A stretch of 25,686 nt of DNA from an uncultured Opitutales bacterium (GTDB lineage Bacteria > Verrucomicrobiota > Verrucomicrobiia > Opitutales > Intestinicryptomonadaceae): contig URJJ01000035.1 in assembly GCA_900548185.1 (NCBI GenBank), positions 1 to 25,686 on the forward strand. Direction: 5' to 3'. Below, piece by piece: positions 19,232 through 25,686 of this stretch. Made by a program: the position numbers and the translations under genes. How positions within the stretch are numbered: position 1 is the first letter of the stretch; each line of letters starts with the position of its first letter. A model generated the notes under the pieces. It ran no database searches and was not told where the DNA came from. It was given only the letters and a program-made list of their open reading frames with translations.

Positions 19232-20923
19232 CTATTTCAAATATTGCCTGAAGAAAGCGTCCAGCTTGGGCAGCGTCATTTTCAGGTATTCCGGCCGGTC
19301 GTACAAATCCACATGCGTCGCCCCGGGAACGACAAACAATTCCCTGGGCTCGGCCGCCTTCGCATAAGCGTCTTCCGAAAAATACGCCGACACGGCCTTT
19401 TCGCCTACAATGAAGAGCACCGGGCGCGGCGATATCGTCTCTATCTGCGCAAACGGGAAAAAATTCATCATCGGCGCAAGGCTCGTATAAGAGTAGTAGC
19501 CGGTAGAGTTCGGATGCCGCCCGCGCTCCGGATTGTCATAGTAATCGAGAAAATCAATGGCAAATTTCGGAGTATTCTCATCCATTTTTTCCGGGAGAGC
19601 GCGGATATCCTTGCGCGGGGCTCCCCCATACTCCGCCGTGCGCTGCGCGCCTATTTGGTCGAGAACCGCCATGCGCTGTTCGTAAGTTTGAGAGTCGCCG
19701 ACGCCCTGGCGGCGGGCGCGCCCCATGTCGTACATGCTTATGGTTGCAAGCGCCCTGATGCGATGGTCTATCTGAGCCGCGCTCACTGAATAGCAGCCCC
19801 CGCCGCAAATGCCGATTACGCCGATTTTGCCCGCATCAACCGCAGGGTGGTTTGAGAGAAAATCCACAGCCGCGCTGAAATCTTCAACACGAACTTCGGG
19901 CGATTCCATATGGCGCGGATATCCGCCGCTTTCGCCATAATAAGAGGCGTCGAAAGCCAATGTCACATAGCCAAGCTCCGCCATGCGGCGCGCGTGAAGC
20001 CCGGAAGTCTGTTCCTTCACCCCGCCGAAGGGATGCCCAACGATGATGGCCGCATATTTTTTTGCAGGGTCGTAGTTTGCGGGCAAATAGAGGTCTCCCG
20101 CCAAATCTATAAGGAAGCGGTTGCGGAATCTAACCTTCCGCTTTTCTACGCCGTTTTCAAGCTCTGCGCCCGCGGCTTCGGAGCCCGCTGAAAATCCCCG
20201 GCTTTGCAGAATCTCGTTCAATGCCATTTTTCCGGAGTCGGCCTCGCTGCACCCTGCGCATTCCCCGACGACCCGAAGCACGCCGCGCAGCTCTTCAGGA
20301 GTCACGCCAAGGTTCAGCGCAATGCCCATGTGGCCTTTCAGCATAGGCTCCACGCCTTTGCCAAGCGAGGCGATTACGGCAACCGTCGCAATTTCGCGTT
20401 CGGCATAGCTTAGAACGTCGCGCTCGAAAATATCGGCAAAGAGATGCTCTTTCAAAAAGACTTCTATCTCCGGTGAGAGCGCCGCGTATTTTGGCTTCGG
20501 CGCGTCCGACGGAATCCCCGAAATATTTTCGAGAATATCTCGCCCGCGCTCATACTTGCTTTTGCTTCCGGATATCGGAGACGCTTCGCGCCCCCAGTCG
20601 TCCTTTACGCCTTTCGCCTTTCTTTCATCAAGCACTCCGGCCAGCGTTTGAAGCCCGCTCAGGGCGCGCGGAAATCCGCAATAGGCATATGCGTGCACCA
20701 TCACTTCTTTAAGTTCGTTAACTGTCATTCCTCCGTTGAGCGCCTTAGAGAGGGCAGTGTTGAGGCGGTCCAGGTCTCCCCTGGCGGTGAGGGCCGCAAC
20801 CTGGGCGATATATTGGCGTTTGGCGTCCAAAGCCTGTTCCATTTCCGGCATTTCAGGCGCGCCAACCGCATATCCGAACAGTCCGCAGGCAAGCAGTGCC
20901 GCGATTTTTGCTTTTATTTTCAT
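19232..20923 (-). CDS. Exported fusion: two carboxymuconolactone-decarboxylase-like domains plus alpha/beta hydrolase
   Basis: The 563-residue protein has a signal peptide (MKIKAKIAALLACGLFGYAVGA) and two CMD/AhpD-like domains: about 30-100, with HAYAYCGFPRALSG, and about 135-235, with AEREIATVAVIASLG and GECAGCSEA. A C-terminal alpha/beta hydrolase (about 255-563) resembles the dienelactone-hydrolase/YcjY group. Its nucleophile elbow reads GICGGG with Cys373, not the usual serine, and His537 in GATHVDL is the likely catalytic histidine. Cysteine nucleophiles are typical of dienelactone hydrolases. Fusions of CMD with a lactone hydrolase are known (PcaL in the beta-ketoadipate pathway), but no other gene of that pathway is here. 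It is co-transcribed with the upstream cupin gene (15-bp gap). Confidence 0.9.
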   Translation of the reverse strand: MKIKAKIAALLACGLFGYAVGAPEMPEMEQALDAKRQYIAQVAALTARGDLDRLNTALSKALNGGMTVNELKEVMVHAYAYCGFPRALSGLQTLAGVLDERKAKGVKDDWGREASPISGSKSKYERGRDILENISGIPSDAPKPKYAALSPEIEVFLKEHLFADIFERDVLSYAEREIATVAVIASLGKGVEPMLKGHMGIALNLGVTPEELRGVLRVVGECAGCSEADSGKMALNEILQSRGFSAGSEAAGAELENGVEKRKVRFRNRFLIDLAGDLYLPANYDPAKKYAAIIVGHPFGGVKEQTSGLHARRMAELGYVTLAFDASYYGESGGYPRHMESPEVRVEDFSAAVDFLSNHPAVDAGKIGVIGICGGGCYSVSAAQIDHRIRALATISMYDMGRARRQGVGDSQTYEQRMAVLDQIGAQRTAEYGGAPRKDIRALPEKMDENTPKFAIDFLDYYDNPERGRHPNSTGYYSYTSLAPMMNFFPFAQIETISPRPVLFIVGEKAVSAYFSEDAYAKAAEPRELFVVPGATHVDLYDRPEYLKMTLPKLDAFFRQYLK

Positions 20924-20938
20924 AATGCTATCAATTTC

Positions 20939-21550
20939 CTATTTGTTTTGCATTATAAAATTAGGCAGAGGTTGCCCGCTACTCCTCCCGACACTCCACC
21001 GTCCATCCGCTGCGGCATTGGCGTATTCCTCGTCGGAGACCGCTTCAAGCCATGTAGCCTTGTTGATTTCAGGATTGCATGAAATTGCAAGGTGAGCAAA
21101 CCGGCTGTCGGGCGAGGCCCCGTGCCAGTGCACGACGCCGGGAGATATTTCCACCACATCGCCCGGCTTGAGCGGGCGGGCGGGCTTCCCCCTTTCCTGA
21201 TAATATCCCCTGCCGCCGACTGCTATCAGGATTTGGCCGCCGCTATGGCTGTGCCAGTTGTTGCGGCAGCCCGGTTCAAATGTGACGTTTGCAATCGGCA
21301 CGCCCAATTCCTTCTTCTGCGTCAAAGGCGCAAGCCAGGACTTGCCGCTGAAGTACCGGGCATTGGCCGTATTTTCATAGCCGAGAGGAAACGGGCTTGT
21401 CTCTGCCATGCCCCCGGCGCCGCTATCAATAGCTGCAAGCGTTTCCTTCGCCCGACCGTCCGAAAGGGCATTCATATTGTCGCTCGCCCCCGCCGCAGTT
21501 GAAACCGACAAGGCGACAATGAGCGCCGAAAAGCGAATCGTATTTTTCAT
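20939..21550 (-). CDS. Exported cupin-domain protein
   Basis: The 203-residue protein starts with a Sec signal peptide (MKNTIRFSALIVALSVSTAAG). A single cupin barrel follows. Motif 1 is NNWHSHSGGQILIAVGGRG, with two metal-ligand histidines, and motif 2 is PGVVHWHGA with a third. It probably binds a divalent metal; similar small cupins act as oxygenases, isomerases or sensors and often sit next to CMD and aldo-keto reductase genes. The substrate is unknown. The ATG at 21550 has a strong AAAGGA site. It is the first gene of an operon with the CMD-hydrolase, driven by the promoter at 21588-21644. Confidence 0.92.
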   Translation of the reverse strand: MKNTIRFSALIVALSVSTAAGASDNMNALSDGRAKETLAAIDSGAGGMAETSPFPLGYENTANARYFSGKSWLAPLTQKKELGVPIANVTFEPGCRNNWHSHSGGQILIAVGGRGYYQERGKPARPLKPGDVVEISPGVVHWHGASPDSRFAHLAISCNPEINKATWLEAVSDEEYANAAADGRWSVGRSSGQPLPNFIMQNK

Positions 21551-21587
21551 AAAAATTTCCTTTCCATTGGTGGGTTTCAGGCCCTCC

Positions 21588-21644
21588 ATTATATTTTAAA
21601 TCTGCCTTTTGTAAATAAACGATGCTGCCTAAAATATGCCCAAT
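21588..21644 (-). promoter_or_regulatory. Cupin operon promoter with bipartite operator (copy A)
   Basis: On the minus strand box 1 is GGGCATATTTTAG (21629-21641) and box 2 is GTTTATTTAC (21611-21620); their starts are 21 bp apart. A perfect -10 TATAAT lies at 21588-21593, with box 2 over the -35 position. The same boxes at the same spacing occur in copies B and C. The likely regulator is the AraC protein encoded at 24020-24898. Confidence 0.65.
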
Positions 21645-21676
21645 ACCGCCTCCGCCTGTTTTTTTCATAAGGTCGA

Positions 21677-21732
21677 ATCGGGCAGATTTTAGATTGTTCT
21701 GTATATTTACTCCGGCGCGCTTTTCGTATAGA
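21677..21732 (+). promoter_or_regulatory. Aldo-keto reductase operon promoter with bipartite operator (copy B)
   Basis: Box 1 GGGCAGATTTTAG is at 21680-21692, box 2 GTATATTTAC at 21701-21710 and -10 TATAGA at 21727-21732. Box starts are 21 bp apart, and box 2 covers the expected -35. It is divergent from copy A, with about 35 bp between their box 1 elements, so one regulator could activate both operons. Confidence 0.65.
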
Positions 21733-21773
21733 ATCCATGCATAAAACAGACAAATCAGTTGAAAGGAAAATAT

Positions 21774-22853
21774 ATGGATAGACGCAGTTTTATAAAAGGA
21801 AGCGCGATGGTGGCAGCACTTGCGGCATTGCCCGGCAGTTTGGCCCTTGGCGCCCGAAAGCCAAAAACGGGAATGAGGCAGCGCATGTTAGGGAAAAATC
21901 TAAGGGTGTCTGCCATAGGTCTTGGATGCATGGGCATGAGCTACGGATTTGGCATGCCCAAGGATAAAAAGGAGATGGTCAAAGTCATACACAAGGCCCT
22001 GGATATGGGTGTGAATTTCTTCGACACCGCCGAGGCGTACGGGCCGTTTATTAACGAAGAGCTTGTGGGCGAGGCCTTTCAAGGGCGCAGGAATAGGGTT
22101 ATAATCGCGACAAAGTTCGGCATAAGATATGAAGGCGGCAAACAGGTTGTAGACTCCAGCTTGAAGGGGATGAGAGCCTCCCTTGAAGGTTCGCTCAAGA
22201 GATTGAAAACAGACCGCATAGACCTTTACTACCTGCACCGGGTCGACCCCAAAGTTCCGATAGAAGATGTGGCGGGCCTCGTATCAGAATTTGTGAAGGA
22301 AGGCAAGGTGCGCGAATGGGGGCTTTCGGAGCCGGGTTTGGAGACTGTCAGGAAAGCCCATGCAGTTCTTCCGCTTGCGGCATTGGAAAACCAGTACCAC
22401 GCGATGTGGCGAAACCCTGAATCGGAGCTTTTTCCGCTTCTTGAAAAGCTGAATATAGGTCTGGTTCCATTCAGCCCATTGAACAAGGGCTACCTGGCCG
22501 GGATATTCGACGAAAACACGGTTTTCTGCCCCAAAGATTTGCGGCCGTCGTTCCCGTGGTTCCAGCCTGAAAACCTCAAGGCGAATATGCCTGTGGTGGA
22601 CTTTCTTAAAAAATGGGGAGAAGCGAAGAATGCGTCCGCCGCTCAAATTGCCCTGGCGTGGATGATGGCGCAAAGGCCCTATATTGTCCCAATTCCCGGC
22701 ACGACAAATCCGGCGCACCTCGAAGAAAACATCGCGGCTGCGGAAATAGAATTCTCCACGGAGGAATTGGCGCAGTTCAATTCGGAACTCTCGAAAATAA
22801 AAATAAGCGGCGACCGCTATCCGCCGGAGCTAGCAGCAAGGATTGGCAAGTAG
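21774..22853 (+). CDS. Aldo-keto reductase with twin-arginine signal
   Basis: The 359-residue protein begins MDRRSFIKGS followed by a hydrophobic stretch, a Tat-type signal. This fits export of a protein folded with its cofactor. The TIM-barrel aldo-keto reductase domain has the catalytic tetrad Asp84, Tyr89 (DTAEAYG), Lys114 (ATKFG) and His155 (YYLHRVDP), and the NADP-binding PFSPLNKGYL and IPGTTN segments. It should reduce aldehydes, ketones or quinone-like carbonyls with NAD(P)H. The ATG at 21774 has GAAAGGA upstream. It is first in an operon with two flavodoxin-type genes, 15 bp before the next. The regulator at the far end is YqhC-like; in E. coli YqhC controls aldehyde reductases, which supports an aldehyde-response role. 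Confidence 0.94.
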   Translation: MDRRSFIKGSAMVAALAALPGSLALGARKPKTGMRQRMLGKNLRVSAIGLGCMGMSYGFGMPKDKKEMVKVIHKALDMGVNFFDTAEAYGPFINEELVGEAFQGRRNRVIIATKFGIRYEGGKQVVDSSLKGMRASLEGSLKRLKTDRIDLYYLHRVDPKVPIEDVAGLVSEFVKEGKVREWGLSEPGLETVRKAHAVLPLAALENQYHAMWRNPESELFPLLEKLNIGLVPFSPLNKGYLAGIFDENTVFCPKDLRPSFPWFQPENLKANMPVVDFLKKWGEAKNASAAQIALAWMMAQRPYIVPIPGTTNPAHLEENIAAAEIEFSTEELAQFNSELSKIKISGDRYPPELAARIGK

Positions 22854-22868
22854 TTTAAAAGGCGAACA

Positions 22869-23444
22869 ATGGACAGAAAGTCGTTTATAATATCAATTTC
22901 GGCTGCCATATTATCGGCTCCCCTTGACGCGCTTGCGGGCAAGTCCGGCAAGTGCGCACCGGGAAATGAAGCAGCCTCCAAAAATCTGGTTGCATATTTT
23001 TCGCGGCTCGGAAGCACGCGCGCAACCGCCCGGCAGATAGCCATGAAAAACGGGGCGGATATTTTTGAAATCAAAACGCGCATACCGTACACTGACGATT
23101 ACGACAAACTTGTAAAGCAGACATACAGGGAATTGGAAGATGGATTTTTTCCAGAGCTTGCCTCGGAGATTCCTGACTTGTCACAATATGGCGCCGTGTA
23201 CATCGGATACCCCGTCTGGTGCACGGACATCCCCCCAGCCGTTCAGTCGTTTTTGAAAAAGTGCAATCTTTCGGGAAAAGCAGTATTCCCCTTTTGCTCA
23301 TACTACTCGACAAAATGGGGAAAGAGCATGAACACACTCGAAAGATTGTGCCCTAAATCAAAGATTGCCGACGGTCTTGCTGTAAAGGGTATAAGCGAAA
23401 AATCCATACGCGAGGATGTAAACGCATGGCTGGGAGATTCCTGA
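22869..23444 (+). CDS. Exported flavodoxin-family protein
   Basis: The 191-residue protein starts MDRKSFIISISAAILSAP, an export signal resembling a Tat signal but with Arg-Lys. A flavodoxin-fold domain follows. The phosphate-binding loop is FSRLGSTR after the first strand (NLVAYF), the aromatic flavin loop is GYPVWCTDIPP, and FCSYYSTKWGKS forms the third loop. It should bind FMN and shuttle electrons, probably outside the cytoplasm. A link to the aldo-keto reductase upstream is suggested by the operon. A related but degenerate protein is encoded directly downstream. Confidence 0.9.
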   Translation: MDRKSFIISISAAILSAPLDALAGKSGKCAPGNEAASKNLVAYFSRLGSTRATARQIAMKNGADIFEIKTRIPYTDDYDKLVKQTYRELEDGFFPELASEIPDLSQYGAVYIGYPVWCTDIPPAVQSFLKKCNLSGKAVFPFCSYYSTKWGKSMNTLERLCPKSKIADGLAVKGISEKSIREDVNAWLGDS

Positions 23445-23465
23445 AATATATCAAATGCGGAAGAG

Positions 23466-24023
23466 ATGCGGAGTTTTGAAAATATCCCGAAAGGCGGGAA
23501 TTTAAGCTCAGGCGGAATCCCGTGCGGGATGGCCTGCGGTTTTCAAAGCACAATTTCGCCTGCAAAAAAAATTCTGGTCGCATATTATTGCTCAAGCGGT
23601 GAACCGCTGCGTTTCCTGCGCAATATCTTTGCGGAAACGGATGGGGATTTTTTCAGGGTTATGCCCAAGCATGCCTATCCGGACGAATACGGAGAGCGCA
23701 TGAGGCGCTATCTGCATGAAATCAAAACGGGCTTGCTCACAAAAATATGCAACCCTCCGGAAGGAATCGGGCTATACGAAGAAATATATCTTCTTTGCCC
23801 GGCATGCCTTGGCTTCACCCCGCCTCCGCTGAGGTCCTTTTTATGCATGTGCGATTTTTCTGGAAAAACCCTCCGCATGTTTTGTCTGTGCCCGCCGGAG
23901 CATCCGGATGAATTTGCGGCTTCCGCGTGCGCCCTTTGTCCCGGCGCAACGGTCGAAATATTTTGCGCGCGCGGGGATGGGACCGCCTCGGACTGCCCCT
24001 TTTCAATGCGTGGCGGATGTTAG
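23466..24023 (+). CDS. Cysteine-rich degenerate flavodoxin paralogue
   Basis: The 185-residue product is recognisably related to the preceding flavodoxin: KILVAYY matches NLVAYF, YPDEYGERMRRYLHEIKTG matches YTDDYDKLVKQTYRELEDG, and TPPPLRSFL matches IPPAVQSFL. The flavin-contact loops are changed: the phosphate loop is YCSSGEPLR and the aromatic loop is LLCPACLGF, without the tryptophan. It has about 15 cysteines, many close together (CPAC, CMC, CLC, CALC), suggesting metal or Fe-S binding or thiol chemistry. FMN binding is doubtful. No clear signal peptide is seen; the N-terminus may begin at 23466 or later. Its stop overlaps by three bases the stop of the convergent AraC gene. A decaying gene is possible, but the frame is intact. 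Confidence 0.75.
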   Translation: MRSFENIPKGGNLSSGGIPCGMACGFQSTISPAKKILVAYYCSSGEPLRFLRNIFAETDGDFFRVMPKHAYPDEYGERMRRYLHEIKTGLLTKICNPPEGIGLYEEIYLLCPACLGFTPPPLRSFLCMCDFSGKTLRMFCLCPPEHPDEFAASACALCPGATVEIFCARGDGTASDCPFSMRGGC

Positions 24024-24898
24024 GCTGACACGTCCTGTTTTGGGGAGATTCCGAACAGCCGCTTGTATTCCCTGCTGAACTGCGTCGGGCTTTCGTACCC
24101 CACCGCATAGGCCGCGCCCGCGACGGTTTCGTTTTCTGCAATCATTAGCCTTTTAGCCTCATGCAGGCGCAGGTTTTTCTGGTATTGTATAGGGCTTACG
24201 GATGTAACCTTCCTGAAATGCCTGTGGAAGGTTGTCGGCGCCATATTCACGTATTTTGCCAGCTCTTCAATCTGGAATGATTTTGAAAAGTTTTCCCTAA
24301 GCCATTTTACCGCGCGCGTGATTTGGTTGCTCTGCGTGCCGAGCGTGCAAAACTCGCGCACATGCCGCCCCATGGGGCTTATCAGCAGGCGGGAATAAAT
24401 TTCGCGTATCGTTATCGGGGCGAGTATCGGGATTTCGTCCTTTTTGTCCAAAAGCTCCAGAAGCCTTAGAAATGCGCCCATCATCCCCTCGTCGGCGTCT
24501 GCAACCGCAAGCCCCTTGCATAGCCCGCCGCCGCTTACTTTTTCAAGGGGCATTTCGGAAAGCATTTGGGAAATGACACCTATATTCAAATCGACTGATA
24601 TGGTTATAAGCGGCTTTTGCGGGCTTGCCTCCATGACATAGCTCGTCCCCGGAACTTCTATCCCCGGGACGAGGCATTGGTTTTCGCGGTAAACCATTTC
24701 CTCGGAGCCGACTACCGCCCTCTTGCCGCCCTGAACCATGAGAATGACTTTGGGTTTGTAAAAACATTTTTCGGAACGCGTTGCGTCGTCCACACGGTTC
24801 ATATAAAAGCCGGGGATGTCCGTGGTGTAATAGCCCGGAGCCGCGAGGCGTTTCAATGCCGCCTTTTTCAACTGCGCGCCTATCTTTGCCGTACCCAT
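24020..24898 (-). CDS. AraC-family regulator with AraC_N (YqhC-like) sensor
   Basis: The 292-residue protein has an AraC_N-type N-terminal domain: TDIPGFYMNRVDDATRSEKC, then YKPKVILMVQGGKRAVVG and a conserved ITISVDLN strand. The C-terminal AraC double helix-turn-helix covers about 195-290, including IEELAKYVNMAPTTFHRHF and VAGAAYAVGYESPTQFSREY. This domain pair is that of E. coli YqhC, which activates aldehyde reductase genes in response to reactive aldehydes. Here it lies beside an aldo-keto reductase/flavodoxin operon. The likely targets are the three GGGCAkATTTTAG/GTdTATTyAC promoters (21588-21644, 21677-21732, 24993-25048). The ATG at 24898 has AAAGGA upstream. Confidence 0.93.
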   Translation of the reverse strand: MGTAKIGAQLKKAALKRLAAPGYYTTDIPGFYMNRVDDATRSEKCFYKPKVILMVQGGKRAVVGSEEMVYRENQCLVPGIEVPGTSYVMEASPQKPLITISVDLNIGVISQMLSEMPLEKVSGGGLCKGLAVADADEGMMGAFLRLLELLDKKDEIPILAPITIREIYSRLLISPMGRHVREFCTLGTQSNQITRAVKWLRENFSKSFQIEELAKYVNMAPTTFHRHFRKVTSVSPIQYQKNLRLHEAKRLMIAENETVAGAAYAVGYESPTQFSREYKRLFGISPKQDVSA

Positions 24899-24948
24899 AA
24901 ATGCATTCCTTTCGCCTGCAAAACCAAACTAAAAACTTTTGTATGCGC

Positions 24949-24976
24949 AGTGTATCGACAAAACAATTCCAGTCAA
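24949..24976 (-). promoter_or_regulatory. Candidate promoter of the YqhC-like regulator
   Basis: The minus strand has -35 TTGACT (24971-24976), a 16-nt spacer and -10 TACACT (24949-24954), about 50 nt before the start codon. It resembles a housekeeping sigma-70 promoter and is back-to-back with the operator promoter at 24993-25048, whose box 1 begins 20 bp away, so the regulator could also influence its own gene. Confidence 0.55.
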
Positions 24977-24992
24977 GTTCAAGCTTGGCAGG

Positions 24993-25048
24993 ATTGGGCA
25001 GATTTTAGGTACTTGTGTGTATTCACATGCGCGCATTTAGATGATAGA
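24993..25048 (+). promoter_or_regulatory. Orphan rightward promoter with bipartite operator (copy C)
   Basis: Box 1 GGGCAGATTTTAG (24996-25008), box 2 GTGTATTCAC (25017-25026) and -10 GATAGA (25043-25048) align without gaps to copy B over about 56 bp, including a shared GCGCGC between box 2 and the -10. It points away from the regulator gene. The transcript would start near 25055. The first ATG with a good ribosome-binding site (AAGGA, then ATG 25090) opens only an 8-codon frame, MNFPFCNF; beyond it lies the tandem repeat array. Confidence 0.6.
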
Positions 25049-25172
25049 ATCGCGAGCACAAGTTGAAGCGTTAGACGAAGGAAAACGATATGAATTTTCC
25101 CTTTTGCAATTTTTGATACATAAAATTCTTAACACCGTTGCAGCGCATGTTGAAAAATCGGATATTAAATAG
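25041..25172 (+). CDS. Possible small protein, 43 residues
   Basis: An ATG at 25041 opens a 43-residue frame, beginning MIESRAQVEALDEGKRYEFS and ending in VEKSDIK. It would form an amphipathic helix with a short hydrophobic middle, and has no recognised family. Its start overlaps the -10 of the promoter at 24993-25048, so that promoter could not express it from this ATG, and no Shine-Dalgarno precedes it. It may be a chance frame or a gene remnant. Confidence 0.2.
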   Translation: MIESRAQVEALDEGKRYEFSLLQFLIHKILNTVAAHVEKSDIK

Positions 25173-25686
25173 TCAGCGACTACCGCAGGCAATGCGACCG
25201 TAAAATTGAAAAGCCGCCCAAGCCCGGGCGGCAATCCTCGCCGCAAAATGCGCAAGCATCTTAAATTAAGCGTTACGTTGGTGTTCGAGCATTTTAGATT
25301 AAACGATATGTTTTCTTATAAAAAAGCGACTTTTAAATCTACTTTTGATTGCCCCTACCAAGCTATTGCCGCCAGGCAATGCGACGAGATAAACCCATAG
25401 CCGCCCGCGCCCGGGCGGCGCACATCGTACCAAGATGCGCGAGCATCTTAGATCCAACGGAACGCTCTTTTACGTATTAAAAAAGACTATCAAATACGCT
25501 CTTGATTGCCTCCGCCAAGCTATTGCCGCCAGGCAATGCGACGAGATAACCCCATAGCCGCCCGGACCCGGGCGGCGCACATCGTACCAAGATGCGTTAG
25601 CATCTTAGATCCAACGGAACGCTCTTTTACGTATTAAAAAAGACTATCAAATACGCTCTTGATTGCCTCCGCCAAGCTATTGCCGC
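25173..25686. repeat. 157-bp tandem repeat array with hairpins, continues past window end
   Basis: The segment AGGCAATGCGAC recurs at 25187, 25374 and 25531. The last two complete units are 157 bp, and the first, diverged unit is about 187 bp. Each full unit contains three perfect short hairpins: ATTGCC-GCCA-GGCAAT, GCCGCCCG-N4-CGGGCGGC and AAGATGC-N4-GCATCTT. A weaker CGTATT/AATACG pairing follows in an AT-rich part. Units at 25374 and 25531 differ at only about five positions, four of them in the four-base loops of the second and third hairpins. The period is not a multiple of three and no long frame persists, so the array is not protein-coding. The function is unknown. Confidence 0.85.

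Noticed and set aside
25056..25078. Integron attC/attI-like core GCGTTAGAC
   Set aside because: The core matches GTTRRRY, but no paired R'' site, cassette structure or integrase is visible, and the repeat array does not carry matching cores at each unit.
25173..25686. CRISPR array
   Set aside because: Units are 157 bp and near-identical along their full length, without short repeats separated by unique spacers; no cas genes are seen.

Overview
The window most likely comes from a member of the phylum Verrucomicrobiota. The strongest evidence is in the 16S rRNA gene: positions 4202-4219 match the EUB338-III probe sequence, a Verrucomicrobiales-type variant of the 338 site. Protein genes are GC-rich at third positions, while promoters and the rRNA leader are AT-rich. 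No phage, transposase or CRISPR genes are visible.

Layout. (1) 1-5045: an rRNA operon on the minus strand, in order leader promoters, 16S, tRNA-Ala(UGC), tRNA-Ile(GAU), 23S (cut by the window start). A 17-bp inverted repeat flanks 16S, and boxA-like sites lie in the leader and the spacer. (2) 5046-6288: about 1.2 kb without a convincing gene, containing the first copy of a dispersed element of about 170 bp. (3) 6289-9461: a HAD-family phosphatase, a flavin-reductase-like protein and a secreted serpin. (4) 9710-13911: arsM, arsR and a UvrA2-type ABC protein, all on the minus strand; the second copy of the dispersed element lies between arsR and arsM. (5) 14320-15315: a secreted protein with a formylglycine-generating-enzyme fold. 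(6) 15708-25172: a redox/detoxification island with two AraC-family regulators. (7) 25173-25686: the start of a 157-bp tandem repeat array that runs out of the window.

How the island works together (inference). The first AraC regulator (17604-18452) sits between two promoters with the same operator layout: two direct ATACAAT-type sites 20 bp apart, then an inverted site over an extended -10. One promoter drives an SDR oxidoreductase and an EamA transporter, the other a DoxX-like membrane protein. The second regulator (24020-24898, with a YqhC-like AraC_N domain) probably acts on a different bipartite operator, GGGCAkATTTTAG and GTdTATTyAC, whose starts are exactly 21 bp apart. That operator occurs three times: before a cupin plus CMD-hydrolase operon, before an aldo-keto reductase plus flavodoxin operon, and at 24996-25026, where it points away from the regulator into the repeat array. 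Most enzymes of the island carry export signals, so this looks like an inducible extracytoplasmic redox or electrophile-detoxification system.

The most unusual items are the orphan third promoter and the hairpin-rich array behind it, where copy-to-copy changes fall almost only in hairpin loops; the dispersed element; and a flavodoxin paralogue that has lost its usual flavin loops and gained many cysteines.
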